From Isoptericola sp044389085 (lineage in GTDB: Bacteria > Actinomycetota > Actinomycetes > Actinomycetales > Cellulomonadaceae), in contig NZ_JBIRXP010000002.1 of assembly GCF_044389085.1 (NCBI RefSeq), forward strand, positions 62,001 to 126,000: 64,000 nt of DNA. The letters run 5' to 3'. The notes beneath the pieces were generated by a model. That model had not been told where the DNA came from, did no database searches, and saw only the letters and a program-made list of their open reading frames with translations. This document shows, one piece after another, positions 42,871 to 50,736 of this stretch. Numbering within the stretch: position 1 is the stretch's first letter; the number at the start of each line of letters is the position of its first letter. A program made the translations under genes and the position numbers.

Positions 42871-45335
42871 GTCGCGCTCCTCCCGGTCCGCCCGTGCGCC
42901 GGGGGCAGGTCCTCGTCGCTCAGCGCGTCGTCCCCGCCCACGGTGGGCGGGACGTCGGCCCCGCGGGGTGCGGAGGCGGTCGTCGTGGGGGCCGGCGCGG
43001 GGCCCGTGCCGGCGCGCACCTTGCGCACGGCCACGACGCCGGCCTTGAACAGGGGCTGCTTCGAGGCGGGGTCCCAGTCCGTGGGCGTCAGCTCGTTGGC
43101 GGCGCGGCCCGTCGACCCGTCCGGCCGCGGCCCGGTGTCCCACGACCCGTAGTGGAAGGGGACGAAGGCGACGCCGCGCCGGATGCCGCCCACGCGTACG
43201 CGCGCCTCGATCCCGCCGCGGGGCGTGGTCAGCGCGGCGACGTCGCCCTCGGCCAGCCCGTGCGCGGCGGCGTCGTCCGGGCTCAGCTCCACCCAGACGT
43301 CGGGGGCGGCGGCGCTCAGCTGGGCCACCCGTCCCGTCTTGGTGCGGGTGTGGAAGTGGTACAGCGTGCGGCCGGTGGTGAGCAGCAGCGGGTACTCCGC
43401 GCTCGGCTCCTCGTGCGGGGGCAGGTACGCGGCCGCCTTGATGACGGCCCGGCCGTCCGGGTTCAGCGCGCGGTACTCGGTGGGTTCGACGGGCGCCCCG
43501 GTGACGAGGTCGCGGCCGTAGCTCTCGCACGTGTCCGGCGCGGCCCAGAACCGTCCGTCCGCGTAGAGCCGCTCGGTGCCCCGTGGTGCGTCGGCGGTGC
43601 ACGGCCACTGCACGCCGCCCTCGCGCAGCAGGGCGTAGGTGAGGCCGCTGTAGTCGCACGGCCGCCCGCGCGAGCACTCCTTCCACGCCTCGAACGCCGC
43701 CTCGGGGTCGGACCAGGGGACCAGCGGGCCGCCGTCCTTGTCCCGCAGCCCCAGGCGGCGGGCGAGGTCGACGAAGATGTCGAGGTCCGGCCGTGCCTCG
43801 CCGGGCGGGTCCACCGCGCGCTCGGAGAGGTGCACGGTGCGGTCGGCGTTGGTGAACGTGCCGGTCTTCTCGCCCCAGGCGGCGGCGGGCAGCACGACGT
43901 CGGCCAGCTCGGCCGTCTCCGACAGGAAGATGTCCTGGACCACCAGGAAGAGGCGGTCCTGCGCGAGGGTCGAGCGCACGCGCGCCAGCTCGGGCAGCGA
44001 GACTGCCGGGTTGGTCGCTTGCACCCACAGCAGCCGCAGCGAGCCCTGCTCGGCGTACCGCAGCATCTGCATGAGGTGCGTGGGCGGGGACCAGTGCGGG
44101 ATGTCGTCGGGGTCCACGTTCCACACCTGGGCGAGGTCGGCGACGTGCGCGTCGTTCGCCCAGTTGCGGAACCCCGCCAGGTCGCCGTCGGCGCCGCACT
44201 CGCGGGTGTTCTCCGCCGTGGGCTGCCCGTTCATCTGCAGCACCCCCGCGCCCGGGCGGCCGAGCATCCCGCGCACCAGGTGCAGGTTGTTGACCTGCAC
44301 GGCCGCCGCCGTCGCCTGGTGGGACTGGTAGAAGCCCTGCAGCACGGTCGAGAGCAGGCGCTCCGCCGTGCCCACCAGCTCGGCCGCCACGCGCAGGTCG
44401 CGCTCCGGCACGTCGCAGACCCGCGCGACGACGTCGGGCGGGTAGGCGGCCACCTGCTGCTCCAGCTCGGCGAACCCCACGGTGTGCGCCTGGACGTAGT
44501 CGTGGTCCACCCAGTCGCGCGCCAGCACCTCGTGCAGCAGGCCGTTCAGCAGCGCCACGTTGGTGCCCGGGCGGGGCGCGAGGTGCACGGTCGCGGCCCG
44601 CGCGACCGGCGTCTCCCGGGGGTCGACGCACAGCAGGGACGGCGGCCGCGGCCCGGCGAGCCGGTCGAGCATGCGCGTCCACAGCACCGCCTGCGTCTCG
44701 GCCACGTTGTGCCCGAAGAGCGCGATCGCGTCGGCGTGGTCCACGTCGCTGTACGAGCCGGGCTGGCCGTCGCAGCCGAACGACTCCTTGAGCGCCTCCG
44801 CCGCCGTGGCCGTGCACAGCCGCGTGTTGCCGTCCACGTGGTTGGTGCGCAGCCCCGCGTGGGCCACGAGCGCGAGCGTGTAGTACTCCTCGAGGAACAG
44901 CTGGCCCGAGGTGTAGAAGCCGAGCGCGCTCGGCCCCTGCTCGTCGAGCAGCGTGCGCGTGCGCGCCACGACGCGCCCCATCGCGTCGTCCCACGACGTC
45001 TCGACGAGGCGGCCGTCGCGGCGCACGAGGGGGCGGGTGAGGCGGTCGGGGGAGGCGTTCGCCTGCCAGCCGTACAGGTCCTTGGGCCCCAGCCGCCCGT
45101 GGTTGACCCGGTCGCCGGCGCGGCCCCGGACGCCCACCATCCGCCCGTCCTTCACGGCGATGTCGAGCGCGTCCCCGTTGGAGTGCAGCACGGACGCGGA
45201 CGGGACCCAGCGGTCGACGTCGCCCGGGTCGAGGTCGTCGACGAGGAACGTGTCGACGCGTGCGGGCCACGTCTCGCCCGGCCCGTACGGGGTGCGCGTG
45301 CCCCACGGCTGCGCCACCCGGTCGATGGAGACCAC
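42867..45335 (-). CDS. Molybdopterin oxidoreductase lacking the N-terminal [4Fe-4S] cysteines
   Basis: 822 residues from GTG at 45335. It follows the NarB/NapA/FdhA plan: an N-terminal domain, the Mo-ligand Cys likely in NTRLCTATAAEALKESFGCDG, mid-domain AIALFGHNVAETQAV and DTGPRPDG-type C-terminal beta-barrel residues (PLLLTTGRTLYHFHTRTKTGR). The usual C-x2-C-x3-C is replaced by S48-x2-H51-x3-D55 in ASVLHSNGD, so the normal [4Fe-4S] cluster cannot form. No iron-sulfur or cytochrome subunit gene is adjacent. The substrate is unknown, and electron transfer may differ from nitrate reductases. Confidence 0.85.
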   Translation of the reverse strand: MVSIDRVAQPWGTRTPYGPGETWPARVDTFLVDDLDPGDVDRWVPSASVLHSNGDALDIAVKDGRMVGVRGRAGDRVNHGRLGPKDLYGWQANASPDRLTRPLVRRDGRLVETSWDDAMGRVVARTRTLLDEQGPSALGFYTSGQLFLEEYYTLALVAHAGLRTNHVDGNTRLCTATAAEALKESFGCDGQPGSYSDVDHADAIALFGHNVAETQAVLWTRMLDRLAGPRPPSLLCVDPRETPVARAATVHLAPRPGTNVALLNGLLHEVLARDWVDHDYVQAHTVGFAELEQQVAAYPPDVVARVCDVPERDLRVAAELVGTAERLLSTVLQGFYQSHQATAAAVQVNNLHLVRGMLGRPGAGVLQMNGQPTAENTRECGADGDLAGFRNWANDAHVADLAQVWNVDPDDIPHWSPPTHLMQMLRYAEQGSLRLLWVQATNPAVSLPELARVRSTLAQDRLFLVVQDIFLSETAELADVVLPAAAWGEKTGTFTNADRTVHLSERAVDPPGEARPDLDIFVDLARRLGLRDKDGGPLVPWSDPEAAFEAWKECSRGRPCDYSGLTYALLREGGVQWPCTADAPRGTERLYADGRFWAAPDTCESYGRDLVTGAPVEPTEYRALNPDGRAVIKAAAYLPPHEEPSAEYPLLLTTGRTLYHFHTRTKTGRVAQLSAAAPDVWVELSPDDAAAHGLAEGDVAALTTPRGGIEARVRVGGIRRGVAFVPFHYGSWDTGPRPDGSTGRAANELTPTDWDPASKQPLFKAGVVAVRKVRAGTGPAPAPTTTASAPRGADVPPTVGGDDALSDEDLPPAHGRTGRSAT

Positions 45336-45513
45336 CGGGGCCTCCTCTCCTGCGGAGGACGGCCGGCCGCGCCTTGACCGGCCCTGTCGACGCTAGTCCG
45401 GCGGCGCTGCGGTCGCCGGTCGGGTCGCCCGGTGGCCGTCCGTGGCCCGCCGCGCTAGCGTGAAGGTCCCGGCGTCAGGAAGCGGCACCGACCCTCCCCT
45501 TTCGGAGGTCACG

Positions 45514-46224
45514 ATGACGACGACAACTCCCGCCGACACCGACCACCTCGTCTCCGCGCTCGCGGTCGGGACCCACCTGCTGGCCGGCTCCTACCGGGCC
45601 GAGGCAGGCACCGGTCGGTGGTGGTGGTCCGACGAGGTCGACACGATGCTCGGCCACCAGCCCGGCGCGCTCGAGCCCGGGCCGGAGACCCTCGAGGCCA
45701 AGCTGCACCCCGACGAGCGCGACCGCGTGGTGCACGACGCCGCCCGCGCGCTCGGCGGTGGCGGCCCGGTCGTGACGGCGCGGCGCGTCGTGGACGCGCA
45801 CGGCCGCACGCGCACCCTGCTGGTGACGGCGCAGGCCCGCCGCTCCCGCGGTGACGGACCGCCCGAGGTGGCGGGCTACGTCGTCGACGTCACACCCGTG
45901 CAGCGCGAGGCCGTGCAGCGGGACGTGCGCCGCGCCCTCGACAGCGCCTTCGTCTCCGCCGCGTCCATCGAGCGCGCCAAGGGCGTGCTGATGGCCGTGC
46001 ACGGCGTCGACGAGGACGTGGCGGAGCGCATGCTCACCGAGGCGGCGGGCGCGGCAGGGGCCACGCTGCGCGAGGCGGCCACGCAGCTGATGTCGCAGCT
46101 CGCCGCGGGCGAAGGGTTCGGACGGATCGCCAAGCAGGCGGTGCGTGACGACCTCGCCGCGGTGCAGCCCGCCAAGCGGCCGCACGTGCACGAGGCGCAG
46201 CTCGCGCGCCGTCGGGCCGCCTGA
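45514..46224 (+). CDS. PAS-ANTAR regulator 2
   Basis: 236 residues from ATG at 45514 with GGAGGT upstream. A PAS-like domain with LAGSYRAEAGTGRWWWSDEVDTMLGHQPGALEPG and KLHPDERDRVV precedes an ANTAR domain with AASIERAKGVLMAVHGVDEDVAERMLTEAAGAAGATLREAATQLMSQL. It parallels the first PAS-ANTAR protein in order and motifs. It is divergent from the molybdopterin oxidoreductase, which makes nitrogen or redox regulation an obvious but unproven idea. Confidence 0.9.
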   Translation: MTTTTPADTDHLVSALAVGTHLLAGSYRAEAGTGRWWWSDEVDTMLGHQPGALEPGPETLEAKLHPDERDRVVHDAARALGGGGPVVTARRVVDAHGRTRTLLVTAQARRSRGDGPPEVAGYVVDVTPVQREAVQRDVRRALDSAFVSAASIERAKGVLMAVHGVDEDVAERMLTEAAGAAGATLREAATQLMSQLAAGEGFGRIAKQAVRDDLAAVQPAKRPHVHEAQLARRRAA

Positions 46225-46283
46225 CGACGCCCCGCCTGACGACCTACCGCACGGACGACGACCCACGACCCGAGGAGGACAGC

Positions 46284-47147
46284 ATGGCCGACGACCAGCA
46301 GTCGTTCCCCGCCCAGCAGCAGGAGCCGCCGGGACTGACCGGCGAGATGACCCCGACCCCCGACCACGGCGAGGAGAGCTACCGCGGCTCCGGCCGGCTC
46401 GACGGGCTGCGCGCCCTGATCACCGGCGGTGACTCCGGGATCGGGCGGGCCGTGGCGATCGCCTTCGCGCGCGAGGGCGCCGACGTCGCGATCGGCTACC
46501 TGCCGGAGGAGGAGGACGACGCGCAGGAGACGGCGCGGTGGGTGCGCGAGGCGGGTCGCAAGGCCGCGCTGCTGCCCGGTGACCTCACCGACGAGACGAC
46601 GGCGCGCGGCCTGCCCGGCCGCGCGGTCGAGGAGCTCGGCGGGCTCGACGTCCTCGTGAACAACGCGGGGTTCCAGATGGCGCGGCGCGACTCGGTGGAG
46701 GACATCACCACCGACGAGATCGACCGGGTGCTCAAGACGAACCTGTACGCGCTGCTGTGGGTGACGCAGGCGGCGCTGAAGCACCTGGGCGAGGGGTCGA
46801 GCATCATCAACAACTCCTCGATCCAGGCGTACGAGCCGTCGTCGTCGCTGCTCGACTACGCGTCGACCAAGGCCGCGATCAACAACGTCACGGTGAACCT
46901 GGCCGGGGAGCTGGGGGAGCGCGGCATCCGCGTCAACGCCGTCGCCCCCGGGCCGATCTGGACGCCGCTGCAGCCGGCCACCCAGCCGGAGGAGAAGGTG
47001 CAGAAGTTCGGCCAGGACACGCCGCTTGGGCGCGCCGGCCAGCCGGCCGAGGTGGCGCCGGCGTTCGTGTTCCTCGCCTCCCCGCGCGACGCGAGCTACG
47101 TGTCCGCGACCGTCGTGGGCGTGACGGGCGGCAAGCCGGTGTTCTGA
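46284..47147 (+). CDS. SDR-family oxidoreductase (YhdF/general-stress-protein-39-like)
   Basis: 287 residues from ATG at 46284. The cofactor loop is ALITGGDSGIGRAVAIAFAREGADV, the active site is NNSSIQAYEPSSSLLDYASTKAAI (Ser, Tyr, Lys), and the C-terminus VTGGKPVF is typical of the YhdF-like group with its 45-residue N-terminal extension (FPAQQQEPPGLTGEMTPTPDHGEESYRGSGRL). Members are NAD(P)-dependent and often stress-induced. It is followed at 8 bp by a DUF6098 gene. Confidence 0.92.
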   Translation: MADDQQSFPAQQQEPPGLTGEMTPTPDHGEESYRGSGRLDGLRALITGGDSGIGRAVAIAFAREGADVAIGYLPEEEDDAQETARWVREAGRKAALLPGDLTDETTARGLPGRAVEELGGLDVLVNNAGFQMARRDSVEDITTDEIDRVLKTNLYALLWVTQAALKHLGEGSSIINNSSIQAYEPSSSLLDYASTKAAINNVTVNLAGELGERGIRVNAVAPGPIWTPLQPATQPEEKVQKFGQDTPLGRAGQPAEVAPAFVFLASPRDASYVSATVVGVTGGKPVF

Positions 47148-47154
47148 GCGCGCC

Positions 47155-47601
47155 ATGGGGCTCCACCTGCCGGACGGTCCGGTCACGCTCGACGACGTCC
47201 CCCGGCTGCGATCGCTGGGGGACGTCGTCGAGCTGCTCGCCGTGCCGACGCCGCTGTACGTGCGGTTCAGCGCGGGGCCGGCGGCCGACGCGTCCACGGT
47301 GAGCCGTGACCACGAGAGCGGGTGCCTGCTGCCGGGGCTGAGCGTGAACCCGCTCGACCCGGAGCCGTGGTGGGACCGGCCCGTGGAGCACTGGGTGGCG
47401 CGACAGCTGTGCCAGTACGCGCACCTCATGACCCCGGAGCGGTTCCCGTGGGTGCTCACCGGGGAGGTGGTCGGCCGTGGCCCCGACTGCGAGCCGCTGC
47501 TCGACGCGAGCACCCCCGTGGCGTCGGTGGCGCGCTCCGTCGTGGACGAGGCGGCCGCCCTGTACGAGCGGGTCTTCGACCCCGGCAACGACGGGACCTG
47601 A
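47155..47601 (+). CDS. DUF6098-family protein
   Basis: 148 residues from ATG at 47155, 8 bases after the SDR stop. The sequence YVRFSAGPAADASTVSRDHESGCLLPGLSVNPLDPEPWW...RPVEHWVARQLCQYAH and PWVLTGEVVGRGPDCEPLL matches DUF6098 as I know it. It is soluble, of unknown function, and common next to stress genes in actinobacteria. The family assignment is from memory. Confidence 0.72.
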   Translation: MGLHLPDGPVTLDDVPRLRSLGDVVELLAVPTPLYVRFSAGPAADASTVSRDHESGCLLPGLSVNPLDPEPWWDRPVEHWVARQLCQYAHLMTPERFPWVLTGEVVGRGPDCEPLLDASTPVASVARSVVDEAAALYERVFDPGNDGT

Positions 47602-47646
47602 CCGTCCGGGGTCGGTGACGGCCGCCGTGCCCCGCGCGGGGTGGCG

Positions 47647-49128
47647 TCAGCGGCGCACCGGGTCGAGCTGGAGGTAGTCGAGGTTCCAGTTCTGGTACGC
47701 GTCCTGCGGCAGGCTGACCCGCAGGGTGTGGGTGCCCTTCGTGAGCCGCTGCACGACGCCGCTCGGCTGGAGCTCCTGCTTGTTGTGGCTGGTGGTGGTG
47801 AGCACGGCGACGGGCTCGCTCGGAGCGCCGCCGTCGAACGCGACCGTGTAGCTGCCGGCGGGGGTGTAGGGCGAGGAGACGCGCGCGGACAGCGCGTAGG
47901 TGCCGGTGCGGGGCACGTCGACCTCGTAGGTCAGCCACTCGCCGCCGCGCATCCAGGAGACGCGCACGTTGCCGTCGGCGTCGGAGATGTCGACGTCGTC
48001 CCCGGGGCGCAGGTCGAGCCCGCCGCGGTTGCCGGCGTCGACGTCGTGGTACGCGACGCCCTCTCCGCCCGGTGCGTAGTCCTCCGCCTGCACGCGGACG
48101 CTGCCGCGGGGGAGCGGGTCGCCCTCGCCGGTGTGCAGCCAGCGCTCGAGCTTCTCGACGTCGTCGGTCTGGATCATCGACGCCCGGTAGGTGGAGACGA
48201 TGCGCTCCCAGCCGCGGCTCGGGTCGACCAGCGACGCCTCGTCCGTGAGGTGGTCGGCGAGGCCGTTCCACATCGAGTTGACCCACACCCGCGACTCGCC
48301 GGCGAGGCGCGCGAGGAACGGCGCCCGCGCGACGGCGTCCTGCTCGGTGCCGAAGACGACCTCGTAGCCGACGGGCTGGTCGTCGCCGAACTGGTCGAAC
48401 GAGGCGAGGTTGTCGTCGCTGATCATGTGCAGGTAGAGGGCCTCGGGGTGCGCCTCGCGGAAGGCCTGGACCTCCGCGACGGGCGCGTTCGACTTGAACA
48501 GCCCGTTGCGCTCGGTGCCGGTCTCGACGAGGACGTCCCAGATCTCCTCGCGGGCAGGCCAGCCCTTGTCGAGGTTGACGAGGCCGCGGTCGGCGGCGAC
48601 CTCCATCGCCTCCGCGAGGGTGGGGACCCGCTCGTCCGTGAGGGCGGTCTGCGCGCCGCCGAGGTGCTCCTTGAGCCGCAGCTGCTGGATCTCGGCGAGC
48701 GTGAACGACGACACCTTGCCGGTGCCGTTGGTGGTGCGGTCCACCGTCTCGTCGTGCATGAGCACGGGCACGCCGTCGGACGTGAGCCGCACGTCCAGCT
48801 CGACGATCTCGGCGCCGTCGTCGAACGCCGCCTCGATGGCAGGCAGGGAGTTCTCGGGGGCGTCGCGCCACTGGCCCCGGTGCGCGGCCGTGAGGATCTT
48901 GGCCTTGGCGGAGTGGTCGAGCAGGTCGCGGTACGCCCGCTCGGCGTCGGTGCGGCCGCCGTGCCCCTTGCCGCCGAACGCGAGGGCCGGCGGCGCCTCG
49001 GCGGCCACGGGGGCGGCCTGGGTCGTGGAGGTCGTGGAGCTCAGGGCTGTGGTGCCGCCGACGGCGGCGGTCGTGAGGATGGCGGCGAGCGCGGGCGCGA
49101 CGGTGCGTCGGAGTCGTGGGTTGGCCAT
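47647..49128 (-). CDS. Secreted glycerophosphodiester phosphodiesterase with C-terminal carbohydrate-binding module
   Basis: 493 residues from ATG at 49128. A Sec-type signal (RTVAPALAAILTTAAVGGTTAL) is followed by the GDPD domain with catalytic AHRGQWRDAPENSLPAIEAAFDDGAEIVELDVRLTSDGVPVLMHDETVDRTTNG (His, Glu and Asp metal ligands) up to about residue 345. A CBM6/35-like module follows (VRVQAEDYAPGGEGVAYHDVDAGNRGG... WLTYEVDVPRTGTYALSARVSSPYTPAGSYTVAFDGG). It probably cleaves glycerophosphodiesters or teichoic-acid-like polymers at the cell surface. Confidence 0.9.
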   Translation of the reverse strand: MANPRLRRTVAPALAAILTTAAVGGTTALSSTTSTTQAAPVAAEAPPALAFGGKGHGGRTDAERAYRDLLDHSAKAKILTAAHRGQWRDAPENSLPAIEAAFDDGAEIVELDVRLTSDGVPVLMHDETVDRTTNGTGKVSSFTLAEIQQLRLKEHLGGAQTALTDERVPTLAEAMEVAADRGLVNLDKGWPAREEIWDVLVETGTERNGLFKSNAPVAEVQAFREAHPEALYLHMISDDNLASFDQFGDDQPVGYEVVFGTEQDAVARAPFLARLAGESRVWVNSMWNGLADHLTDEASLVDPSRGWERIVSTYRASMIQTDDVEKLERWLHTGEGDPLPRGSVRVQAEDYAPGGEGVAYHDVDAGNRGGLDLRPGDDVDISDADGNVRVSWMRGGEWLTYEVDVPRTGTYALSARVSSPYTPAGSYTVAFDGGAPSEPVAVLTTTSHNKQELQPSGVVQRLTKGTHTLRVSLPQDAYQNWNLDYLQLDPVRR

Positions 49129-49273
49129 GCTCGCGACGCTAGGTGCCCCCGGATGCCGCCCGTGGGACCGCTCGGCGACGGCTCGATGAAGACTGGGCGA
49201 ACACCGCCGCAGCGCGACGATTTCGAGTCTGCCGCTTCGTTGGGTATCCTCGGTGGGCCGGTTCGTCCGGCGA

Positions 49274-49363
49274 GGTAGCGTGTCCGAGCGGCCTAAGGAG
49301 CACGCCTCGAAAGCGTGTGTGGGTGAAAGTCCACCGTGGGTTCAAATCCCACCGCTACCGCCA
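49274..49363 (+). tRNA. tRNA-Ser(CGA)
   Basis: Acceptor arms GGTAGCG (49274-49280) and CGCTACC (49353-49359) pair, followed by G and an encoded CCA. The anticodon stem CACGC/GCGTG closes a 7-base loop CTCGAAA with anticodon CGA at 49308-49310. The long variable arm and TTCAAAT of the T loop are those of class II tRNA-Ser. It is the apparent insertion target of the decayed element that follows. Confidence 0.95.
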
Positions 49364-49370
49364 CCCGAAG

Positions 49371-49405
49371 GGCCCCACCCGCAGCATCATGCGGATGTGG
49401 GGTCC
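49371..49405 (+). terminator. Terminator-like hairpin after tRNA-Ser
   Basis: GGCCCCAC and CCGCA pair with TGCGG and GTGGGGTCC around a short loop, followed by TTCGTCGTTT. It lies 7 bases past the tRNA CCA end. Confidence 0.6.
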
Positions 49406-49469
49406 TTCGTCGTTTCCAGGTCACCGGAAACTCGCCTCCCTGGCTCCCGCGCTGAGCCATCATGGCGAA

Positions 49470-49781
49470 GTGAACGGGCGAAACAGGCTGTGGACGAGCA
49501 CAGTGTCGGGCGTCCTTACCCTGCTGAACGACGCCGACCCTTACGGGCTCGATCCGGGCACGCCTGGCGGTGCGCCGCTCGCCGAATATGACCTCGAGGC
49601 CGAGCCCATCGCCAAGCACCTTGTCGACAACGGATCGATCACTGTGGAGGAGGTCGACGTGATCTGGCGACACTGGTTCAGCGAGTCGCTTTCTGGGCCG
49701 GGATGCCTTGGACGACCTGCGGCGGAGCACTTCGTGGCACGTCTCAACGAGCTCGTGAAGTCGACGCCTTCCCAGACGTGA
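49470..49781 (+). CDS. Small hypothetical protein beside the tRNA
   Basis: 103 residues from GTG at 49470. It is acidic and helical (LLNDADPYGLDPGTPGGAPLAEYDLEAEPIAKHLVDNGSITVEEVDVIWRHWFSESL), with the look of a soluble single-domain protein, possibly immunity-like. It lies between the tRNA and the integrase remnant and overlaps the latter's 3' end. No family is recognised. Confidence 0.6.
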   Translation: MNGRNRLWTSTVSGVLTLLNDADPYGLDPGTPGGAPLAEYDLEAEPIAKHLVDNGSITVEEVDVIWRHWFSESLSGPGCLGRPAAEHFVARLNELVKSTPSQT

Positions 49782-50058
49782 CTCTCTCGTTCCGGTCATG
49801 GCGCACACGCTCGTCGGTGGGGGGCGCCGTGGACTGCTCGATGAGCTGATCGATGACGACGCGCAGGTCCGGTGCGACGTGGGTCCGCTTCACGTAGTGC
49901 CGCACGGTGGTGCCCTCGTCGGCGTGACCAAGTAGCTCGGTCGCGTTGGCGATGTGGTCGAGTTGGCGACCTGGGTGGCGACGGTGCGGCGGAAATCGTG
50001 CGTGTGACCTTGGTGCCGATGGCGGCCTGGACGTCGCGATGCTGATCGCGGATACGGA
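49744..50058 (-). pseudogene. Tyrosine integrase remnant (C-terminal part, frameshifted)
   Basis: Three frames have to be joined to read IRIRDQHRDVQAAIGTKVT / HDFRRTVATQVAN / HIANATELLGHADEGTTVRHYVKRTHVAPDLR, which is the C-terminal catalytic box of an actinobacterial tyrosine integrase: HxxR in HDFRR, LGH, and the nucleophile Tyr in RHYVKRT. At least two single-base deletions are implied, and the first ~300 residues are missing, since the excisionase gene abuts directly. It is not functional. Confidence 0.8.
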
Positions 50059-50283
50059 TCAGCCCACCGCGCGGGCGTCGATGTCGCGGTCGAGCCACGC
50101 CTCGGGGGTCTCGGGCCGGTAGCGCAGGCGGGCTCCGACGCGGACCACGTTCGGCCTGCCGCCGCGGCTCGACCACGCATACACGCAGTGCAGGGTCACG
50201 CCCAATTACTCGGCGAACTCGTCCGGCGGCATCAGCCGCCGGCGGCAGGTGGTGGTGGCCTCGTGGGTGCTCGTGATGGACAT
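50059..50283 (-). pseudogene. Excisionase-like HTH gene with in-frame stop
   Basis: From ATG at 50283 (GGAGG at 50291-50295 on this strand) the frame reads a 74-codon HTH/Xis-type protein: LMPPDEFAE, then TAA (50206-50208), then LGVTLHCVYAWSSRGGRPNVVRVGARLRYRPETPEAWLDRD. The stop falls where Tyr is usual in the LGVT-x-xTVY helix, so a TAC-to-TAA change is the likely cause. It sits directly upstream of the integrase remnant, as xis-int do in AICEs. Confidence 0.75.
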
Positions 50284-50413
50284 CGTGCTTCCTCCTACGT
50301 GGTGGTGGTGTGGTTCCTGGCTAGGCCGTATTTCTCACCTGGCGCGCCTAGCAGAGGGCGCTGGGCTTCCTCTTGCATCCGCCCGGATGCCCACTGCCCT
50401 CTACTCTGGGCAC

Positions 50414-50689
50414 GTGGGTAACGAGTCAGCCAAGGGGCCGTGGGTTGCGGCGCTCCCGAAGGGTGAACCCAGCAGGATCTCCTTAGGTCGCCTGGTCGAA
50501 GCGGGCGGTGGGCGCGACGGCGCAGAGAACGAGTACTACGAGCGCGCGGCAGACCCGTCGGCAGACCGTATCGAAGCCGCTCAACGGCGATTCAGGGCGC
50601 AGTTCCGTCGTCGTCAACGCCACCGAGAAGCACGAGCGCGGAGAGATGAGATCCAGAACCGCGACGAGCCTCGGCATCGCCCCGCTTAA
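50414..50689 (+). CDS. Small basic hypothetical protein
   Basis: 91 residues from GTG at 50414. The middle and C-terminal parts are Arg/Glu-rich (ERAADPSADRIEAAQRRFRAQFRRRQRHREARARRDE), as in small AICE-encoded DNA-associated proteins, but no domain is recognised. It is opposite in direction to the element's rep gene. It may be a genuine small gene or a composition artefact. Confidence 0.4.
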   Translation: MGNESAKGPWVAALPKGEPSRISLGRLVEAGGGRDGAENEYYERAADPSADRIEAAQRRFRAQFRRRQRHREARARRDEIQNRDEPRHRPA

Positions 50690-50736
50690 GGTGCGTCTAG
50701 CGCGGTGTGGTGACTCCGCCCCTCAGGGGTCGGGAA

